Shown piece after piece: positions 22,431 to 24,532 of a DNA stretch of 24,532 nucleotides. Origin of the DNA: DATAXV01 sp036272915 (GTDB taxonomy: Bacteria; Chloroflexota; Dormibacteria; Dormibacterales; Dormibacteraceae). Within the stretch, counting starts at the first letter, position 1; each line of letters begins with the position of its first letter. The position numbers and the translations under genes were made by a program. The notes below the pieces were generated by a model. That model ran no database searches. It was not told the origin of the DNA and was given only the letters and a program-made list of their open reading frames with translations. The stretch is taken from assembly GCA_036272915.1 (NCBI GenBank), contig DATAXV010000130.1, forward strand, positions 1-24,532, written 5' to 3'.

Positions 22431-23294
22431 ATGGCTCTGGATTGTGACCGGGTTCACTACCGGCCGATCGCGGACGGGGTCTTCTGGGTCGGCGGATGCC
22501 TCATGCGCGACACCCAGGGCAAGGTCGTGAGCAGCGACGCCGCGGTGCACATCCACGCCAACGCCTATCTCATCCGCGGCCGCGATCGATCGCTCCTCTT
22601 CGACTCCGGGAACCCCGAGCATTGGACCGTGCTCGAGCCGGTGCTCGATGAGCTGCTGGAGGGCCGGCCGCTCGACTGGGTCGCCCCCAGCCACCCCGAA
22701 CTGCCGCACGCCGGGAACATCGAGCGGCTGTTTCGAAAGTATCCGGAGGCCAGGCTGGTCGGCGACGCCCGCGACTACCACCTCTACTACCCACGGCTCG
22801 CGGACCGCCTGGTGATGGCGGAGCCGGGCACCAGGATCGATCTCGGCGGTGGCCATGAGTTCGTCTTCCGCGACGCGCTGATCAAGGACCTGCCCAACAC
22901 GCTGTGGGGATTCGAGCCGGCCCGGCGGATCCTGTTCGTGGCCGACGGCTTCTCCTACGTGCACAACCCCCCCGCCTGGGTGGCCGGGGGGACCCCGCAC
23001 GGCCCCGGCCAGTGCTGGCTGACCTCGGACGAGCTGGCGATCGCGCCGAGCGTCGAGCAGGCCGCGTTCATCACCCGATCCGCCCTGTACTGGACCCGCT
23101 ACGTCGACTTCGAGCCGGTGTTCGAGCAGGTCGACGCGCTGGTCGCGGAGCTCGCCCCGAACATGATCGCGCCGGCCCACGGGAACGTGATCGTCGGGCC
23201 GGAGCGGCTGCTTCCCGTCATTCGGGAGGCCCATGCGATGGCCTATTCGGCCGCCACCGGACGGCGGCCCTCAGCTGGAGAACAAGCAAGATGA
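22431..23294 (+). CDS. Second flavodiiron-type MBL-fold protein
   Basis: 287 residues of the same fold class as the preceding gene. Here the motif is H88-P-E90-L-P92-H93 (APSHPELPHAGN): both histidines and the glutamate are present, but the aspartate is proline. The fourth-histidine position (about 153) is aspartate, D172 (VADGF) is present and H250 (APAHG) is kept. The site is closer to functional than its neighbour's but still atypical. It lacks a flavodoxin domain. It starts three bases after the first MBL gene, and its stop overlaps the solute-binding protein start (ATGA), so all three are one coupled operon. Proteins of this class reduce oxygen or NO, or act as hydrolases or sensors; which applies is not evident. 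Confidence 0.87.
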   Translation: MALDCDRVHYRPIADGVFWVGGCLMRDTQGKVVSSDAAVHIHANAYLIRGRDRSLLFDSGNPEHWTVLEPVLDELLEGRPLDWVAPSHPELPHAGNIERLFRKYPEARLVGDARDYHLYYPRLADRLVMAEPGTRIDLGGGHEFVFRDALIKDLPNTLWGFEPARRILFVADGFSYVHNPPAWVAGGTPHGPGQCWLTSDELAIAPSVEQAAFITRSALYWTRYVDFEPVFEQVDALVAELAPNMIAPAHGNVIVGPERLLPVIREAHAMAYSAATGRRPSAGEQAR

Positions 23295-24532
23295 CCGACG
23301 CCAACTCGCGCAGCATGGATCGTCGAGCCTTCCTCGGCCGCGGTTTGGCGCTGACCGGGGCGGCGGTGGCCGGGCCGGCGCTGCTCGCCGCGTGCGGGAA
23401 TGCCCCGAGCACCGCGGCCAAGGCCGGCGCCCCGTCCAACGAGAAGGCGACCATCTCCTTCTGGGACACCAACGCGGGGCCGACGCGCACGCCGATCTAC
23501 CAGGAGCTGATCAAGCGCTTCAAGAAGATCAGTCCCAACATCACCGTCAACTACGTCGGCCTCCCCATCGCCGAGCAGGAGGAGAAGATCCAGGCGGCGA
23601 TCGCCGCCGGCGCGGTCCCGGACGTGGCCAACACCACCAACGCTTACATCTCCTCCCTTGTCGCTCAGGAGGGGCTGCTGGCGCTGGACAGCCGGTTCTC
23701 CGCATGGTCGGACAAGCGCGACATTCCGGCGTCGGCGATCAGCTCGATGCGGCTGCTGGCCCCCGACCACAAGCTGTACGCGCTCCCCGTCGCCGGTGAC
23801 GCCAACATCCTCTATTACCGCAAGGACTGGATCGACCAGCACCACCTCAAGGCGCCGGAGAACTGGGCGGACTTCTACAAGATCGCGACGGCCCTCACCG
23901 ACGCGTCCAGCAGCGTCTTCGGATTCGGCATGCGGGGCGGCAGCGGCAGCGTCGGGCTGCTCCAGAGCTGGATCTTCGCCGAGTCGGGCATCAGCACGTA
24001 CTTCGACGCCAAGGGCCGCTCGACCTTCGATCAGCCGGCCGCCGTCGCCGTGATCGAGAAGGTCGCCTCGCTGTACGGGAAGCAGACGTCGAAGGGTGAC
24101 ATCAGCAACGCCTATCCGCAGATGGTCGCCGAGTTCGACGCCGGCCACGCGGCCATGATCTTCCACAACCTCGGCTCCTACCCGCAGCATGTGCAGGCGC
24201 TGGGCCAAGCGGCGGTCGGCGCCCTGCCGATGCCCGCGCTGGCGAGCGGCAAGCACGTGGTCCAGCCCGGCGCCTACGTCACCTCCCAAGTCTTCAAGGG
24301 ATCGAAGTACCCGGATCAGGCCTTCCAGTTCGCGGCCTACCTGGCCAGCTCCGCGGCCGGCGGCTACTACGCGGAGCAGTCGGGGCTGGTCCCCGCCTAC
24401 ACGGGGGCGGCCAGCGCGAAGTGGGTGAAGACGGACGAGCCGATCCAGTCGATCCTGGCGACGCTTGCCGACAAGACGACGGTCCAGGTGGCCACGCCCT
24501 ACTACCTGCCCGACGCGAGCACCATCCAGACC
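23291..24532 (+). CDS. Tat-exported lipoprotein, ABC sugar-type extracellular solute-binding protein (partial, 3' end cut)
   Basis: 414 codons are visible, with no stop before the window ends. The N-terminus has a twin-arginine motif (M9-DRRAFLGR) and a hydrophobic stretch. A lipobox L-A-A-C35 follows, so the mature protein is probably anchored by lipid at C35 after folded export. The body (KATISFWDTNAG; ELIKRFKKISPN; IQAAIAAGAVPDVAN; YALPVAGDANILYYRKDWID; FDAGHAAMIFHNLGSYP) is typical of family 1 (MalE/UgpB-like) binding proteins. Ligands in this family are sugars, glycerol-phosphates or related compounds. ATG 23291 overlaps the MBL stop (ATGA). Permease genes would be expected just beyond the window. 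Confidence 0.92.
   Translation, partial: MTDANSRSMDRRAFLGRGLALTGAAVAGPALLAACGNAPSTAAKAGAPSNEKATISFWDTNAGPTRTPIYQELIKRFKKISPNITVNYVGLPIAEQEEKIQAAIAAGAVPDVANTTNAYISSLVAQEGLLALDSRFSAWSDKRDIPASAISSMRLLAPDHKLYALPVAGDANILYYRKDWIDQHHLKAPENWADFYKIATALTDASSSVFGFGMRGGSGSVGLLQSWIFAESGISTYFDAKGRSTFDQPAAVAVIEKVASLYGKQTSKGDISNAYPQMVAEFDAGHAAMIFHNLGSYPQHVQALGQAAVGALPMPALASGKHVVQPGAYVTSQVFKGSKYPDQAFQFAAYLASSAAGGYYAEQSGLVPAYTGAASAKWVKTDEPIQSILATLADKTTVQVATPYYLPDASTIQT

Noticed and set aside
21672..23234. A 520-codon minus-strand frame
   Set aside because: It is antisense to both MBL genes and has no recognisable domain.
1..24532. CRISPR array, prophage or integrase
   Set aside because: No regularly spaced repeats, Cas-like genes, phage genes or integrase motifs were seen. 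The only mobile element found is the IS110-type one.

Overview
The window is high-GC throughout, with strong third-position GC bias. It has GTG starts, compact ATGA/GTGA gene overlaps and TTGACA-17-TANNNT promoters, several of them giving leaderless or nearly leaderless messages. There is also a twin-arginine lipoprotein. This fits an actinobacterium or a similar high-GC, soil-type lineage. No rRNA, tRNA or CRISPR array is visible, so the taxonomy is only an inference.

Layout. (1) Bases 1-2007 hold an IS110-family element on the minus strand: a DEDD transposase, a small zinc-ribbon passenger gene and a hairpin-rich leader. (2) Bases 2008-4981 hold an ABC exporter half-transporter, a coupled small membrane protein and a DinB-like protein. 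(3) Bases 4996-6516 hold a divergent pair, a MarR regulator and a quinone-reductase-like MDR oxidoreductase. Two matching palindromic operators lie between them, and the oxidoreductase ends in a strong shared hairpin terminator. (4) Bases 6557-11985 form a minus-strand operon read right to left: GntR/FCD regulator, SDR, aldehyde dehydrogenase, class V PLP enzyme, nitrilase-family amidase and an enolase-superfamily racemase/OSBS-like enzyme. Two members are damaged. The aldehyde dehydrogenase has lost its catalytic middle by an in-frame deletion, and the PLP enzyme has a C-terminal frameshift. (5) Bases 12066-16981 form a plus-strand arm: a PuuD-like gamma-glutamyl hydrolase, a glutamine-synthetase-like ligase, an APC permease and a second SDR. 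(6) Bases 17531-21180 hold a GMC oxidoreductase, an NTF2-like protein and a convergent sugar-porter MFS transporter. (7) Bases 21591-24532 hold two tandem flavodiiron-type metallo-beta-lactamase-fold proteins coupled to a Tat lipoprotein solute-binding protein that runs off the window.

How the genes may work together. Regions 4 and 5 look like one catabolic locus. The permease would import an amine or amino acid, the ligase would gamma-glutamylate it, redox and PLP enzymes would process the adduct, and the PuuD-like enzyme would release glutamate. This resembles the Puu or isopropylamine logic, with an added racemase and amidase that those pathways lack. A 13-base motif occurs at the FCD regulator's own promoter and just downstream of two further promoters in the ligase arm. 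It suggests one regulator controls both arms. In region 7 the two MBL proteins have lost complementary metal ligands, which raises the possibility of an obligate pair. They are preceded by their own tandem inverted repeats (TCCC-N7-GGGA twice, 20 bases apart).

The most unusual items are the regulator motif set, the degenerate tandem MBL pair wired to a solute-binding protein, the internally deleted aldehyde dehydrogenase, and the IS110 element with a zinc-ribbon passenger.
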